Assembly (NCBI GenBank): GCA_030590485.1
Contig: JAUUYL010000012.1
Span: 1 to 43,054, forward strand
From: Lentisphaerota bacterium
GTDB taxonomy: Bacteria; Verrucomicrobiota; Kiritimatiellia; UBA8416; JAUUYL01
Length of the DNA stretch: 43,054 nucleotides
Direction: 5' to 3'
Made by a program: the position numbers and the translations under genes. Below, piece by piece: positions 34,165 through 42,931 of the stretch (the stretch's first letter is position 1; each line of letters begins with the position of its first letter). The notes beneath the pieces are model-generated. The model saw nothing but the letters and a program-made list of their open reading frames with translations. It did no database searches and was not told where the DNA came from.

Positions 34165-35007
34165 ATGAAAGTTGATTTGAATGGAAAAGTTGCTGCGGTA
34201 ACAGGTGGGGGCGGAATACTCTGCAGTGTCATGGCTAAGGCACTTGCTGAGAACGGAGCAAAGGTTGCTGTGTTGGATCTTCGTCTGAACGCGGCGCAGG
34301 CTGTTGCTGATGAGATTGTTGCTAATGGCGGTTTGGCTATAGGTGTTGAGTGTAATGTGCTGGAGAAGAACTCAATAGAGAAGGCAAATGAAGCCATTGC
34401 AGCCAAATTCGGTTCGGTCAATATCCTTGTGAACGGGGCAGGGGGGAATAGGCCTGATGCAACTACATCAATTGAATTTCATGACCCGCAGATCGATAAA
34501 GAAGGGGAAGGGCTTAAAACATTCTTTGACCTCGACCCTGAGGCAATAGACTTTACTTTTCAGCTGAACTTTCTTGGAACGCTTTTGCCCTCACAGGTTT
34601 TTGCTAAGGCAATGTCCGAAACTGGTGCTGGCGTGATTGTCAATATATCATCAATGAATGCATTTACACCGTTGACGAAAATACCTGCATACAGTGCTGC
34701 AAAAGCGGCAATAAGTAATTTCACTCAGTGGCTGGCGGTTCATATGTCGAAAGTGGACATTAGAGTCAATGCTATTGCGCCGGGATTTTTCCTTACCGAT
34801 CAAAACAGGGCGCTTTTGACTAACGAAGACGGATCGCCCACGGAGCGAGGTGGAAAGATTCTCGACAACACCCCGATGGGGAGATACGGTACACCCGAGG
34901 AACTGGTTGGCGTCTTGCTATGGCTGGTATCCGATGAGGCATCAGGATTTGTCACGGGAACTATTATTCCGATAGACGGAGGGTTTTCGGCGTTTAGCGG
35001 AGTCTAA
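34165..35007 (+). CDS. uxuB: SDR-type fructuronate reductase (D-mannonate oxidoreductase)
   Basis: 280 aa, classical short-chain dehydrogenase: nucleotide loop VTGGGGILCSVMAKAL, D38 of the VLDLR strand suggesting NAD(H), NILVNGAGG, catalytic Ser of NISSMN, and YSAAK (Y176, K180). GFFLTDQNRALLTNEDGSPTERGGKIL is the segment shared with the Bacillus YjmF/UxuB type. That type reduces D-fructuronate to D-mannonate, as opposed to the E. coli long-chain UxuB family. The symbol follows that usage. SD AGGGG precedes ATG 34165. The 114-nt gap to the previous gene contains degenerate ATGA words but no terminator. Confidence 0.85.
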   Translation: MKVDLNGKVAAVTGGGGILCSVMAKALAENGAKVAVLDLRLNAAQAVADEIVANGGLAIGVECNVLEKNSIEKANEAIAAKFGSVNILVNGAGGNRPDATTSIEFHDPQIDKEGEGLKTFFDLDPEAIDFTFQLNFLGTLLPSQVFAKAMSETGAGVIVNISSMNAFTPLTKIPAYSAAKAAISNFTQWLAVHMSKVDIRVNAIAPGFFLTDQNRALLTNEDGSPTERGGKILDNTPMGRYGTPEELVGVLLWLVSDEASGFVTGTIIPIDGGFSAFSGV

Positions 35008-35059
35008 ATGACTCAGGACCACAGACTACGGACTATATAAGACATAAAGGAATGATGAT

Positions 35060-36517
35060 ATGAGTGAGAAGGCGGATATTGGATTGGTTGGATTGGCGGT
35101 GATGGGTGAGAACCTGATTCTAAACATGGAAAGCAAGGGATTTACTGTTGCCTGTTTCAACAGAACGGTTTCAAAAGTTGATGATTTCGTTAATGGCAGG
35201 GCAAAGGGTAAGAATATCATCGGCTGTCATACTGTTGAGGAGCTGGTAAACTGCCTGGAACCTCCGCGCAGGGTAATGCTGATGGTGAAAGCCGGTGTTC
35301 CTGTTGATGCATTTATCGATCTGGTTTCTCAGCATCTTAGTGAAGGCGATATCATTATTGACGGCGGCAACAGTCATTTTCCAGATACAATCAGACGTTG
35401 TGAGGCACTCGCCGAGAAGGGTCTGCTTTACATCGGAACCGGCGTTTCGGGCGGTGAAGAGGGTGCCCTTAAGGGACCCTCCATCATGCCGGGCGGCAAC
35501 GAGAAAGCATGGCCGCATGTTAAGGATATCTTTCAGGCGATATCGGCGAAGGTCGACGACGGTTCTCCCTGCTGCGAATGGCTGGGTAGTGATGGTGCAG
35601 GGCATTTTGTAAAGATGGTTCATAACGGCATTGAGTACGGCGACATGCAGTTGATATGCGAAGCGTATCAGATTATGTCGAAAGGGCTTGGTATGTCTGC
35701 GATGGAAATGCATGAGGTTTTTGCAGAGTGGAACGAGGGTGTGCTGGATTCATATCTCATAGAGATCACACGCGACATTCTGGCGAAGGTGGATGATCAT
35801 ACTGGCGAAGCATTAGTTGATGTCATCCTCGATACTGCAGGACAGAAGGGTACAGGCAAATGGACTTCTCAGGCTGGACTTGATCTTGGTGTAGGTATAC
35901 CTCAGATAACTGAAGCCGTATTCGCGCGTTGCCTCTCGGCAATCAAGGAAGAGCGTGTTGCAGCCAGCTCTCAGCTGGTTGGCCCAACTGGCAGTTATGA
36001 TGGCAACAAGGACGTGTTTATCGCCAAGCTGAGAGATGCTGTATATGCATCTAAAATATGTTCCTACGCGCAGGGATATCAGTTATTGAGGGCTGCATCG
36101 GAAGAGCATGACTGGAACTTGAATTACGGCGAAATAGCATTGATGTGGCGCGGTGGCTGTATTATTCGTGCGCAATTCCTTGGCGATATCAAGGATGCAT
36201 TTGACAATGAGCCCGACTTGGCGAATCTTCTGCTGGCACCTTACTTCACTGATGTTGTAGCTGCGGCGCAAGATTCCTGGCGTGAGGTCATTAAGACGGC
36301 TATCGATCTGGGGGTTGCTGTCCCGGCAATGGGAACTGCTTTGAATTATTACGACTCGTACAGAGCGGATCGTTTGCCAGCAAATCTTCTGCAGGCGCAG
36401 AGAGATTATTTCGGTGCGCATACATATGAACGCATAGACCATCCTCGAGGTGAGTATTTTCATACTAACTGGACAGGTGAGGGCGGGACAACGTCGGCGT
36501 CGACGTATGTAGTGTAG
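35060..36517 (+). CDS. gnd: 6-phosphogluconate dehydrogenase, decarboxylating
   Basis: Oxidises 6-phosphogluconate to ribulose-5-phosphate and CO2. 485 aa, the long form. It has IGLVGLAVMGENLILNMESKGF, coenzyme-specifying FNRTVSK (NRT favours NADP), GVSGGEEGALKGPSIMPGG, HFVKMVHNGIEYGDMQLI with the catalytic Lys, and the C-terminal HTNWTGEGGTTS tail. SD AAAGGA. Its place in a uronate operon is unusual, since the Ashwell pathway goes through KDG, not 6-phosphogluconate. Taken with the LarA homologue it points to a gluconate branch. Confidence 0.97.
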   Translation: MSEKADIGLVGLAVMGENLILNMESKGFTVACFNRTVSKVDDFVNGRAKGKNIIGCHTVEELVNCLEPPRRVMLMVKAGVPVDAFIDLVSQHLSEGDIIIDGGNSHFPDTIRRCEALAEKGLLYIGTGVSGGEEGALKGPSIMPGGNEKAWPHVKDIFQAISAKVDDGSPCCEWLGSDGAGHFVKMVHNGIEYGDMQLICEAYQIMSKGLGMSAMEMHEVFAEWNEGVLDSYLIEITRDILAKVDDHTGEALVDVILDTAGQKGTGKWTSQAGLDLGVGIPQITEAVFARCLSAIKEERVAASSQLVGPTGSYDGNKDVFIAKLRDAVYASKICSYAQGYQLLRAASEEHDWNLNYGEIALMWRGGCIIRAQFLGDIKDAFDNEPDLANLLLAPYFTDVVAAAQDSWREVIKTAIDLGVAVPAMGTALNYYDSYRADRLPANLLQAQRDYFGAHTYERIDHPRGEYFHTNWTGEGGTTSASTYVV

Positions 36518-36599
36518 GATGGACTGTGGACTATTGGACTTGTGTGCTGTGTGCTTATGGGCTTTGCCGCAAGATTAAGAGTAAGATTAGGATTAAGAT

Positions 36600-37880
36600 A
36601 TGAAGAAGAATGTGATAGTGGCGCAGTCGGGCGGTCCATCGCCGGTAATTAACAGTTCGCTTCAGGGTGTGATTGAGGGATGCAGGGCATTTCCTGATGA
36701 TATCGGGACGATATATGCCGGCTGGCATGGTATTGAGGGAGTGTTGAAGGAGGAGCTTCTTGATCTTTCAGCTCAGGATGAGAGAGAAATTGATTTACTT
36801 TCTACTACACCGGGCGCTGGCGCGATAGGAAGTTGCCGATATAAGCTCAAGTCCGAACAGGAAAAAGACTTTGCTCGCGTGGTGGAAGTGCTGAAGGCCC
36901 ACAATATTGGATATTTCTTTTACAATGGCGGAAATGATTCGATGGACACTGCACATAAGGTGGCCGTTATTGCGAAAGAGCAGGGATTGGACCTGATCTC
37001 GACAGGCGTTCCAAAGACTATCGATAACGATGTCGGCGATTCGGAATTCAAGCTTATTGATCATACACCCGGCTATGGTTCCGTTTCCCGTTATTGGGCT
37101 TACAGAATGCAGACGGCAAACGAAGAGAATGCAGGTTCTTGTCCTGCTGACCCGATTTTGGTGATGCAGGTCATGGGTCGCAAGATAGGTTACATTCCAG
37201 CAGCGGCGAGGCTAGGTGATCCTGACCGAGAGATGCCATTACAGATCTATATGCCTGAGTCGGGGCTCAGCATGGATGATCTTGCGGACAAGGTTAATGA
37301 CGAGCTCAAGCGCAGCGGTCGTTGTATGCTTGCAGTCAGTGAAGGATTTGATGTCGGCGAAATCGGGGCACTGCACGATTCCTTTGGGCATGTGAATTTT
37401 GGTGCCAGCGGCACGAGCGCTCAGCAGGCTATTGTTAATTACCTGAACGAGAAGGGATTTTCTGCGCGCGGAGAGGCGCGAGGGAATGTATCCGGCATCG
37501 ACCAGAGGTGTAATGCTATTTACGCATCAACGGTTGATATTGAAGAAGCTCGCCTTGTCGGACGACATGCCGTCAAGGTGGCAGTCGAGGATGGCGGCGG
37601 ATGGATGTCAACAATACTCAGAAAACCTGGCGATGAATATCAAGTCTATTACGATAAAGTTCCGCTTAAAGATGTGGCTAACAGCGAGCGAACGTTCCCT
37701 CTGGAATGGATCAGCGAAAATAAAGTTGATGTAACTGATGAATTTTTGAGATATGCTCAACCTTTGATAGGTGACGAATGGCCGAAAATCGAGATTGAGA
37801 ATGGCCTTCAGCGTTTCACTAGGTTTAAGAAGATTTTTGCTGACAAGAAATGTAATGATTATACGCCGGAAGCGTACTGA
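36600..37880 (+). CDS. Diphosphate-dependent 6-phosphofructokinase
   Basis: 426 aa. The donor-site motif GGNDSMDT (110-117) has the Asn-Asp that selects pyrophosphate where ATP enzymes have GGDGS. PKTIDNDV (138-145) has the PPi-type Lys. QVMGRKIGYIPAAARLGD is the substrate site. It reversibly phosphorylates fructose-6-phosphate, or sedoheptulose-7-phosphate in some organisms. The latter would suit a pathway feeding the pentose-phosphate pool. It follows gnd after an 82-nt spacer of repeated words, same strand. Confidence 0.93.
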   Translation: MKKNVIVAQSGGPSPVINSSLQGVIEGCRAFPDDIGTIYAGWHGIEGVLKEELLDLSAQDEREIDLLSTTPGAGAIGSCRYKLKSEQEKDFARVVEVLKAHNIGYFFYNGGNDSMDTAHKVAVIAKEQGLDLISTGVPKTIDNDVGDSEFKLIDHTPGYGSVSRYWAYRMQTANEENAGSCPADPILVMQVMGRKIGYIPAAARLGDPDREMPLQIYMPESGLSMDDLADKVNDELKRSGRCMLAVSEGFDVGEIGALHDSFGHVNFGASGTSAQQAIVNYLNEKGFSARGEARGNVSGIDQRCNAIYASTVDIEEARLVGRHAVKVAVEDGGGWMSTILRKPGDEYQVYYDKVPLKDVANSERTFPLEWISENKVDVTDEFLRYAQPLIGDEWPKIEIENGLQRFTRFKKIFADKKCNDYTPEAY

Positions 37881-37940
37881 TAGTATTGGGATATTCCGAA
37901 TACTGTTAATGGTTAAATGGTTAAAGAGGATTGATGATAT

Positions 37941-39746
37941 ATGAACGAAGAACAGAAAACAAAGATGCCTGTAAACGATAAGGTTGCACAACAGCGTGAG
38001 GAACTTCTTGCTGCTAACAAGAAAGGAATGCTCGCTACATTGGGCGTTTATGTTAAATATTCGGGGCCAGGTTGGCTTCAGAGCGCCATTACCATCGGCG
38101 GTGGCTCTCTTTCGAACTCGCTTTACCTAGGGGTGTTAGTTGGCTTCTCTTGCATGTGGGTGCAGCCTTTAGCGATGATTTTGGGTGTCGTAATGCTCAG
38201 TGCCATTGCTTATACGACACTTTCTAATGAAGAGTCGCCTCTTATGGCCATAAACAAGCATGTGAGCCCTATACTTGGATGGGGATGGCTTATTGCATCG
38301 ATGATGGCGAACGTAGTCTGGTCGATGCCTCAATATGCTGTTTCCGCCGGTGCACTTCAGCAAAACCTCTTTCCCGGATTCTTCGGTTGGGGCGATGCGC
38401 CTGGTGTTTTCGGCTCTATTAAGGGTGGAACAGCAGCGGCTGCTATAATCATCCTCGCCATAGCTCTGTTTAATGTCATGCTTTACAACAAGGGCGGCAA
38501 GGGTGCCAAAGCATTTGAGGCGATTATCAAGACTATCATCGCCGCTATAGTCATATGTTTTATGGGCGTTATCGTAAAGCTCAGCCTTACGCAAGGTTCA
38601 GGCCTTGACTGGAGCGCGGTCTTGAAAGGTATGGTTCCTGATTTTAAACTATTTACTCAACCAGCGGCTGGAATTGCTGCAGAGATTGCAAAGGTTGATG
38701 TTGGCTTTCAGGGTTTCTGGAATAGCCTCGTGGTAGGCAGTCAGCGCGATGTGATGATCGGCGCGGCCGCTACTGCAGTTGGAATCAACATGACATTCCT
38801 TCTCCCTTATTCGATGTTGAGAAAGGGATGGGGGCGTGATTTCAGGGGCTTGGCCATCTTCGATCTGGCGACAGGGCTTGTCATTCCTTTTACGATTGCT
38901 ACCGGATGTGTTGTTATGGCTACAGCCAGTCAATTCCATACACACCCTGCATTGGGCTTTTTGGGTGAGATGGATTCGAAAGGCGCACTCGTTCAGCCAG
39001 CAAAAAACATGGTGGGTCCTTACAATAAACTTATCGACTCACGTATGGCCGAGGGGCTGACCGCCGAAGAAAAGACTGCATATGCTGAATTAAGTGATGA
39101 AGAGAAAAGTGTGGCTCGTTCAACGATGCCGGAAGCCGACAAGAGGATGGCGGCGATGTTAATTAAGCGAGATGTGTTTAATCTGGCTGATGCTCTCGCG
39201 CCCCTGCTGGGCGGCGGGATCTCAAAGTATATCTTCGGACTGGGTGTTGTTGCTATGACCCTGAACGCCGCGACAATGCTTATGCTCATCAACGGCCTGT
39301 GTCTCTGCGCCCTGTTTGGTAAACCAGCCAAAGGGAAACTGCAACTCATTGGTAGCCTGATCCCGGCGGTGGGTGTGTTGGGCGCGTTTTTCTGGAATGA
39401 TGCAAAAATGTGGCTTGCTGTTCCAACATCTATCTTCTGCGCGACATTACTGCCTGTGGCGTACATAGCGTTTCTCTGCCTGATGAATCAGAAGAAGTTT
39501 ATGGGCAAGGATATGCCTAGAGGTATTAAACGCGTGGTATGGAATGTTCTGATGTCTCTCTCTGTCATTATGACAACGGCATTGAGCTTCTGGGGATTAT
39601 GGGATAAGGGTGGTCTGATTGGAGAGAAATGGCTTGGTATCGGTAGATCCGCTGGGCATTATGTGGGCTTGGGTATTTTTGTTGGCTTCATAGTAATCAC
39701 ATCGGTTGTCGAAATCGTTCGAAGGGGTAAGAAAACGGACGGCTAA
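37941..39746 (+). CDS. NRAMP-related membrane transporter lacking the DPGN metal motif
   Basis: 601 aa, about eleven to twelve membrane segments. TM1 reads YSGPGWLQSAITIGGGSLSNS, aligned with NRAMP GPG--------DPGN but with GGGSLSN in place of the metal-binding DPGN. A TM6-like helix GINMTFLLPYSMLRKGW lacks the usual MPHN. About 50 soluble residues (near ESRMAEGLTAEEK-type helices) interrupt the middle. The loss of both metal motifs argues against divalent-metal transport; within this operon a uronate/sugar-acid symporter is a fair inference. SD AAAGAGGA is rather far upstream. Confidence 0.72.
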   Translation: MNEEQKTKMPVNDKVAQQREELLAANKKGMLATLGVYVKYSGPGWLQSAITIGGGSLSNSLYLGVLVGFSCMWVQPLAMILGVVMLSAIAYTTLSNEESPLMAINKHVSPILGWGWLIASMMANVVWSMPQYAVSAGALQQNLFPGFFGWGDAPGVFGSIKGGTAAAAIIILAIALFNVMLYNKGGKGAKAFEAIIKTIIAAIVICFMGVIVKLSLTQGSGLDWSAVLKGMVPDFKLFTQPAAGIAAEIAKVDVGFQGFWNSLVVGSQRDVMIGAAATAVGINMTFLLPYSMLRKGWGRDFRGLAIFDLATGLVIPFTIATGCVVMATASQFHTHPALGFLGEMDSKGALVQPAKNMVGPYNKLIDSRMAEGLTAEEKTAYAELSDEEKSVARSTMPEADKRMAAMLIKRDVFNLADALAPLLGGGISKYIFGLGVVAMTLNAATMLMLINGLCLCALFGKPAKGKLQLIGSLIPAVGVLGAFFWNDAKMWLAVPTSIFCATLLPVAYIAFLCLMNQKKFMGKDMPRGIKRVVWNVLMSLSVIMTTALSFWGLWDKGGLIGEKWLGIGRSAGHYVGLGIFVGFIVITSVVEIVRRGKKTDG

Positions 39747-39754
39747 GGAAATAC

Positions 39755-39901
39755 ATGATAATTTCAGCCGCACTGGACCTGGGAACAACATTGGTTAAGG
39801 GTGCGGCTCTGAATGAGGTCGGAAGTCTTGTGCATTTCCGTTCAGGTAATGTTCCGCACGTCATGGGTTCAGGGCTTGTCAGGGAAAGTGATGCTGTTTA
39901 A
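39755..39901 (+). pseudogene. Truncated FGGY-type sugar kinase (N-terminal 48 codons)
   Basis: ATG 39755 follows AAGGAA and lies 8 nt after the transporter stop. The product opens IISAALDLGTTLVKGAALNE, the phosphate-1 loop of FGGY carbohydrate kinases (ALD-GTT-vKga), and continues to LVRESDAV before TAA at 39899-39901. FGGY kinases are about 500 aa. The frame ends one nt before the convergent gspF, and nothing further of the kinase is present. It is therefore a 3'-truncated remnant or a rearrangement junction. By position it would have been the sugar-acid (gluconate?) kinase of this operon. Confidence 0.75.
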
Positions 39902-39902
39902 C

Positions 39903-40946
39903 TCAAAGTATCCCAGGTAGCTTTATCACAGGCAGGAACATGGCTATTATTATTGTGCCGATAATTACGCCCAGTACTACAATTATCAATGGGGACAGAA
40001 GTGATGTTAATCCACTGACAGTTGCATCAATCTCGTCATCAAGATAGTTTGCGATATTGCACATCATCTCATCCACCTTGCCTGATTTTTCGCCAGCCTG
40101 AAGCATTTCAGTCAATTCGTTTGGGAATGCAGACTCATCTATCAGCGCCGAGGAGAGGGGGGCACCGTTCTCTACTACTGATTTTGCATTTACTAGTATT
40201 AACGCTGTAACGTCATTTCCCGTTGCACCCGATGATATCTCCAATGCGGTAAGTATGGGTATACCGCTTTTTGTGAGCTCTCCAAATGTGCGAGCAAATC
40301 GTGTTGCGGCAACTTTTCTATTGATGTCTCCGAATAGAGGTAGCCGGAGTGCCATTTTGTCGAAGAAGAATGATCCGGCTGCTGTGGCTTTGTAATATCT
40401 GACGAGAAGAACCACAATGGTGATTCCGATCATTACTTCCAATCCATTCGAACGCAGTCCATCGCTTAAGTCCATAAGCATTTGCGTAAGCCCGGGAAGC
40501 TTCTGTTCGGTGCCCTCAAATAGAGAGGCAAAAACAGGCACTATAAACGTTACCATGCCAGTACAAATAACGGTTGCGATGACAACGACGAACGAAGGGT
40601 AAATCATCGCGGATTTTATCTTGCGTCTTAGTTTTGCGGACGCCTCAAGAAACGTTGCCAAACGACTCATAGTTTCAGGAAGCCGTCCACTTGACTCTCC
40701 TGCCTTAACAAGATTTACGTACAGGTTATCAAAAACATCAGAATGGTTGGACATCGCATCAGACAAGGGGATACCCATTTCAACCTCAGCAACCAGACTC
40801 TTGATGATAGCTTTGAATTTGATATTTGACGTTTGCTTGTAAAGGGAGTTGAGAACTGACATCACCGGCATTCCCGACTCCAAAAGCGCTGAGAATTTTC
40901 GAGAGAAAGCTGGCAACTCATTGTATACTATGGCGCTCATACTCAT
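39903..40946 (-). CDS. gspF: Type II secretion / type IV pilus inner-membrane protein GspF/PilC
   Basis: 347 aa with two T2SSF repeats. The first starts FSRKFSALLESGMPVMSVLNSL and contains VKAGESSGRLPETMSRLATFLE. The second starts RFARTFGELTKSGIPILTALEIS and contains MLQAGEKSGKVDEMMCNIANYL. Three membrane helices lie at VVVIATVICTGMVTFIVPVF, EVMIGITIVVLLVRYY and the C-terminus. It forms the platform that couples the pilus/pseudopilus ATPase to subunit insertion. No other gsp/pil gene is next to it. Its start overlaps the DUF456 stop (TAATG), so they are coupled. Confidence 0.92.
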   Translation of the reverse strand: MSMSAIVYNELPAFSRKFSALLESGMPVMSVLNSLYKQTSNIKFKAIIKSLVAEVEMGIPLSDAMSNHSDVFDNLYVNLVKAGESSGRLPETMSRLATFLEASAKLRRKIKSAMIYPSFVVVIATVICTGMVTFIVPVFASLFEGTEQKLPGLTQMLMDLSDGLRSNGLEVMIGITIVVLLVRYYKATAAGSFFFDKMALRLPLFGDINRKVAATRFARTFGELTKSGIPILTALEISSGATGNDVTALILVNAKSVVENGAPLSSALIDESAFPNELTEMLQAGEKSGKVDEMMCNIANYLDDEIDATVSGLTSLLSPLIIVVLGVIIGTIIIAMFLPVIKLPGIL

Positions 40947-41494
40947 TAGCTCACCCTCGTCAGAATCATGCCTATAATTAAAACAATTATCATTCCAAGT
41001 GTGACGCAGACTTTGAGCATTATTACCGCGACTCGGGAGAATACTGCACCTAAAGCGATATTTGCAGCCTCGTTGTCCTTCTTGAGCCTGTCTCGCTCCA
41101 CGAGAAAAGCCAGCCCGAAACTTCCGGCGAACATACCGAGGATGGTTCCGATTACCGGTATGAGTGCTGAACCTATAGCCATACCCATAAATCCGCCTAT
41201 GACCGCCATAAATCCTGCCAGCTTGGATCCACCACGCTTACTTATGCCAACCCAGCCTGCAAAAAACTCCAGAATTTCCACACCAACAGACAGAACGAAA
41301 AAGGTAACAATAGTCCATATACCAGGAAAAGAGGATTCCAGGACATAGTACAACAGGGCTGCGGCTATCAGAACAAGCCATGTTCCGGATAAGGATAAGC
41401 ATGACAGAAGTATACCGCCAGCACACAGAAGAACTGCGACAAGAACACAAATATACTGACCCGATGTCTGAAGCGTATTGAGAAACTCCGTCAT
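40946..41494 (-). CDS. DUF456 membrane protein
   Basis: 182 aa, almost wholly hydrophobic with five or so helices. The DUF456 pattern is seen as LSGTWLVLIAAALLYYVL, VEILEFFAGWVGISKRGGSKLAGFMAVIGGFMGM and a glycine-rich IPVIGTILGMFAGSFGLAFLVE. A glycine-zipper-like central stretch is typical of the family. Function is unknown. The gene is translationally coupled to gspF. Confidence 0.88.
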   Translation of the reverse strand: MTEFLNTLQTSGQYICVLVAVLLCAGGILLSCLSLSGTWLVLIAAALLYYVLESSFPGIWTIVTFFVLSVGVEILEFFAGWVGISKRGGSKLAGFMAVIGGFMGMAIGSALIPVIGTILGMFAGSFGLAFLVERDRLKKDNEAANIALGAVFSRVAVIMLKVCVTLGMIIVLIIGMILTRVS

Positions 41495-41691
41495 CCGTCA
41501 ATAGAGCCATAGAATTGATTGAAATTAAAGAAGAAAAAGACTCATGTAGGCAATGGGCAGTTGGCAATAGAGGACTACGGAGTATGAGAATGTGGCGGAG
41601 AAAGATACGCGCCAAAAGAGTTCCTCAAGCAGTCACAAATCATCAAGTAGGAATAACGACGAATCGCTTAACGCTTTTTATCCAGGCTTGT

Positions 41692-41967
41692 CTAGTCGGA
41701 TGTAATGGCAGACGTGATCATTACCACATCGCCATCTTCAAGCTGAGTTCGCTCGCTCTGAAGAGTCTGGATGTTTGTGTCGTTGACAAAGATGGTGAGA
41801 AATCTCTGAAGCCGGCCACTGTCTTCATATACAGCATCCATCAATCCTGGATATTTTGTATTAAGATCGCTAAGAAGGTTTGTTATGCTTGATCCATTCC
41901 CATAGACCTCGGCTTCTCCATTCGTAGCATCGCGGAGTGCCGCTGGAATTTTAACTCTTATACTCAT
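41692..41967 (-). CDS. MoaD/ThiS-like ubiquitin-fold protein lacking C-terminal Gly-Gly
   Basis: 91 aa beta-grasp protein: IRVKIPAALRDATNG, then LLSDLNTKYPGL, RFLTIFVNDTNIQTLQ and LEDGDVVMITSAI, the order of MoaD/ThiS proteins. Active sulfur carriers end in Gly-Gly; here the chain ends SAITSD, so thiocarboxylate formation is not possible in the usual way. No frameshift restores it. No moa, thi or cysteine-synthase partner is nearby. A structural or regulatory derivative is possible. Confidence 0.78.
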   Translation of the reverse strand: MSIRVKIPAALRDATNGEAEVYGNGSSITNLLSDLNTKYPGLMDAVYEDSGRLQRFLTIFVNDTNIQTLQSERTQLEDGDVVMITSAITSD

Positions 41968-42027
41968 ATGTGATTCTATATACTTGTTCTTAATTTTTCT
42001 GAATTCTACAGGATCGTTCCTGATTAA

Positions 42028-42873
42028 TCAATCGATTGCTGCTTCGTAACGTCTTTTTTCTTCATTAAATCTTATATGAGAGCTTGGCGTCACGGGGTCA
42101 TGATCATATATAATCAGCCATTTCTCAGCAATAGCCTTGTCTAAATACTCTTTTTTACTATTTATCAGTATTTCCGGGGTCCGATCCAGCCCTGTAACTA
42201 TAGGGAGATGCACCCAGGCTGTACCCGAAATCAAATCGCTGGGGAAAAAGATTATCTCATCCTCAATCCTGACAAGAGGCATAATCATGCCTGGTGTATG
42301 GCCATCAGAGATCTCCAGGCTTATAAAACTCTCCAGTTCAGGTATGTTCTCATTGTCATCAAGAAGAACCATTCTGCCCGTATCTTCAATTTTCTGAAGA
42401 ACATCCTTGAAATATGACGCTCTGTCCCTTGGATGCGGCTGACCAGCTCGCTCGAACTGACGCCTATTCATCACATATTTAGCATTAGGGAAGAAAGGCT
42501 TGGTGCTTTCATCCTGCATTGCAGGCCAGGCGGGAATAAGCCCGCTGATATGATCAAAGTGAACATGGGTCAATATCACGTAATCAACATCATCCTCAGC
42601 AAGACCATGCGCCTTGAGGTTTTCAATTAATTCGTTGCCTTCACCTTCAATAGCATATCGCTCATTGAGTTTAGGTTCCATAAAAGGAGATATGCCCGTG
42701 TCCACCAGGACAACTTTACCGTCATGCTGGATAAGTAGACAGTTGGAGGCCATGGTTATACGATTATCGTCATCACATTCGACCCATCTGCTCCATAGCG
42801 ATTTCGGAGCATTTCCGAACATAACGCCGCCATCCAGATGCCATTGATTTCCCTGTATAATTTTGTAGCTCAT
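42028..42873 (-). CDS. Metallo-beta-lactamase-fold hydrolase
   Basis: 281 aa with dinuclear-zinc motifs: VVLVDTG, then HVHFDH (H103, H105, D107, H108), SDGHTPGM (later His), FFPSDL (bridging Asp) and IYDHDP. The spacing and the NRRQFERA segment resemble the branch that includes N-acyl-homoserine lactonases and related lactonases; the substrate cannot be deduced. No signal peptide, no SD, alone on the minus strand upstream of the MoaD-like gene. Confidence 0.88.
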   Translation of the reverse strand: MSYKIIQGNQWHLDGGVMFGNAPKSLWSRWVECDDDNRITMASNCLLIQHDGKVVLVDTGISPFMEPKLNERYAIEGEGNELIENLKAHGLAEDDVDYVILTHVHFDHISGLIPAWPAMQDESTKPFFPNAKYVMNRRQFERAGQPHPRDRASYFKDVLQKIEDTGRMVLLDDNENIPELESFISLEISDGHTPGMIMPLVRIEDEIIFFPSDLISGTAWVHLPIVTGLDRTPEILINSKKEYLDKAIAEKWLIIYDHDPVTPSSHIRFNEEKRRYEAAID

Positions 42874-42931
42874 GCCGGGAAGAATAGAGTGTCAAATGTC
42901 GAGTGTCGAGTGAATTAAGGATTGATGAGGG

